24,112 nt of DNA, from NCBI GenBank assembly GCA_964356745.1, contig CAYHIW010000007.1, positions 1-24,112 on the forward strand, in the 5' to 3' direction. A program made the position numbers and the translations under genes. The DNA is from CAYHIW01 sp964356745 (GTDB lineage Bacteria; Patescibacteriota; Microgenomatia; UBA1406; GWC2-37-13). Numbering within the stretch: the stretch's first letter is position 1; each line of letters starts with the position of its first letter. Positions 22,524 through 24,112 of the stretch are shown here, piece after piece. The notes under the pieces were generated by a model, which worked only from the letters and a program-made list of their open reading frames with translations, was not told the origin of the DNA and did no database searches.

Positions 22524-22530
22524 TCCTCCT

Positions 22531-24093
22531 ATGACTAAAGAGAGAAAATATGCACTTCTGAGTGTCTTTGATAAAACAGGAATTGTCGAACTAGCAAACA
22601 CACTTCATAAGAAGGGTTATCTTCTTATATCGACTGGTGGAACAGCAAAAACGCTTGAGCAAGCAAATATCCCTATTATTCCTATCCATACCATAACTGG
22701 AAATCCGGAAAGTTTTGACGGTCGAATGAAGACTATTAGCTTTCAAATTGAGTCAGGCATACTCTACCGTCGTGATAGAAAATCACATGTAAAGGATGCG
22801 AAGCGACTTGGTGTAAAAAAAATCGACATAGTCGTTTGCAATCTCTACCCATTTGAACAAACACTCAAAAATAAAAGGGCTTCACACTTAGATATTGTTG
22901 AACAAATTGATGTGGGTGGCCCAACCATGATTCGAGCTGCTGGTAAAAATCACGAACACGTCCTTGTTGTCACCAATCCAGACGACTATCAAAGTATCAT
23001 TGAAAAAATAACAAAAGACACGATCACAACTTCTTTTAGGAAAGAACTTGCAGCAAAAGCATTTCAGCATCTTGCATTTTACGATGCTCAGATTGGTCGC
23101 TATTTATCAGACAACACATATCCAAACGAATTAACATTGCCTGCAAGAAAAGGATTCAAACTTCGCTATGGTGAGAATCCTCATCAAAATCCTTCATATG
23201 TTTATTTTGATCCTCAAACACGATCTCCTCTTTCGCGACTTACCAAACAAGTTGGCAGAGAATTGTCGTACGTTAATTTCACAGACATTGCATCTGGTCT
23301 TGAGGTTGTTCAACAGTTTAAGGAACCAGCAGCGGTTGTTATTAAACATAATAGTCCGTGTGGAATCGCAACGGGAAAAAATGCAGTGGAGACATTACAA
23401 AGAGCGGTCGAAGCAGACCCTCTCTCGGCATTTGGCGGAGTGGTTATTCTCAACTGTGAAATTGATGAAAAAGCCGCGCGTGCATTTGCTGCTTTTAAAG
23501 AAAATCGTGTCCAGATGGATATTGTCGCTACTCCTTCTCTTTCTAAGCAAGCTAAAGAAATTATTCATTCTGTTCGAAAGACAACCGGGATTTATACGTT
23601 TGGAAAGCTGGGTGCTTTACCCAAACATCGATCACACATAAAACATGTTCACGGAGGGTTTGTCACTCAACCTTGGGACGATAACATTGAAAAACAATTC
23701 AAAAACTGGGAGTGTGTAACAAAAGTAAAACCAACTAAACAACAGTTAAAGCAGATGCAGTTTGCATGGAAGTGCATAACGAGAATTCGATCAAATTCGA
23801 TAATCGTTGTCGATAAACATTTACCCATGACTAGAGGTATTGGAAGCGGGCAGACCGCACGGGTTTTCTCTACTCAGATCGCCCTCAAGCAAGCAGGAAA
23901 ACACGTGAAAGGTGGAGTCTTAGCAAGTGACAGCTTCTTTCCTTTTGATGACTCTGTCAAACTCTGTGCAAAGTACGGAATCGGAGCTATTGTTCAACAA
24001 GGAGACTCTATAAACGACAAAGCTTCTATTGATGCAGCCAATAAGGCGAAAATTCTCATGGTCTTCACCCACACGCGCGCCTTCTGGCACTAA
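22531..24093 (+). CDS. purH: Bifunctional AICAR transformylase/IMP cyclohydrolase
   Basis: 520 residues, full length. The N-terminal MGS-like IMP cyclohydrolase domain has LLSVFDKTGIVE, LISTGGTAKTL, SFDGRMKT and NLYPFEQT, then QIDVGGPTMIRAAGKN. The C-terminal transformylase domain starts near residue 200 with LRYGENPHQ, followed by KHNSPCGIATG and DPLSAFGGVV, and near the end GIGSGQTAR and SDSFFPFDD. It carries out the last two steps of IMP synthesis, formylating AICAR with 10-formyl-THF and closing the purine ring. It diverges from ftsW. No other purine genes are in the window, and only 19 bases follow its stop. Confidence 0.96.
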   Translation: MTKERKYALLSVFDKTGIVELANTLHKKGYLLISTGGTAKTLEQANIPIIPIHTITGNPESFDGRMKTISFQIESGILYRRDRKSHVKDAKRLGVKKIDIVVCNLYPFEQTLKNKRASHLDIVEQIDVGGPTMIRAAGKNHEHVLVVTNPDDYQSIIEKITKDTITTSFRKELAAKAFQHLAFYDAQIGRYLSDNTYPNELTLPARKGFKLRYGENPHQNPSYVYFDPQTRSPLSRLTKQVGRELSYVNFTDIASGLEVVQQFKEPAAVVIKHNSPCGIATGKNAVETLQRAVEADPLSAFGGVVILNCEIDEKAARAFAAFKENRVQMDIVATPSLSKQAKEIIHSVRKTTGIYTFGKLGALPKHRSHIKHVHGGFVTQPWDDNIEKQFKNWECVTKVKPTKQQLKQMQFAWKCITRIRSNSIIVVDKHLPMTRGIGSGQTARVFSTQIALKQAGKHVKGGVLASDSFFPFDDSVKLCAKYGIGAIVQQGDSINDKASIDAANKAKILMVFTHTRAFWH

Positions 24094-24112
24094 ACTTTAG
24101 GCTGAGATCGGA

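Noticed and set aside
1..24112. CRISPR array, rRNA or phage structural genes
   Set aside because: No spaced direct repeats, rRNA motifs or recognisable phage proteins were found; the only arrays are the 10-bp tandem units and REP palindromes.

Overview
The window looks like a piece of an AT-rich genome from the Candidate Phyla Radiation, most likely Patescibacteria of the Microgenomates group. This is an inference from gene content and style, not a search. The supporting signs are tightly packed and overlapping genes, a reduced division cluster, a type 2 (eukaryote-like) isoleucyl-tRNA synthetase, promoters whose -10 box lies only 6-10 bases before the start codon, AT-rich in-frame insertions in conserved genes, and a REP-associated Y1 transposase.

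Region 1 (1-7003, all minus strand) is a cell-surface glycan operon read from a promoter near 7043-7071. In transcription order it encodes a zinc-ribbon SAM methyltransferase, a WaaE-like family 2 glycosyltransferase, a protein fusing a family 2 glycosyltransferase to a Wzx-type flippase, two GT-B (family 4/1) glycosyltransferases, a second WaaE-like glycosyltransferase, and the start of an O-antigen ligase/polymerase that runs off the left edge. Together these could build, flip and polymerise or ligate a lipid-linked surface glycan.

Region 2 (about 7054-11530) is an accessory island. It holds a 45-residue zinc-ribbon gene, a 69-residue probable DNA-binding protein, and a type II restriction-modification system: a C5-cytosine methyltransferase converging on an HNH endonuclease, with a controller (C) protein in an operon with the endonuclease and a palindromic operator at -41.5. 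It then holds the decayed remains of an exported-protein gene, a REP-associated tyrosine transposase between two near-identical palindromes, a tract of 10-bp tandem repeats, and an excisionase-like HTH gene.

Region 3 (11548-24093) is core genome. It contains tRNA-Val(CAC) and lepB. On the minus strand two promoters serve ftsW-murG-ftsQ-ftsA-ftsZ-ileS-rodA and rplU-rpmA-parB-like. purH diverges from ftsW at the right edge. murC, murB and ddl are absent from the usual place between murG and ftsQ.

The items most worth follow-up are the run of leaderless promoters, the RAYT/REP unit whose stop codon lies in its own palindrome, the glycosyltransferase-flippase fusion, the controller-protein operator geometry, and the pair of zinc ribbons with identical spacing on either side of the island boundary.
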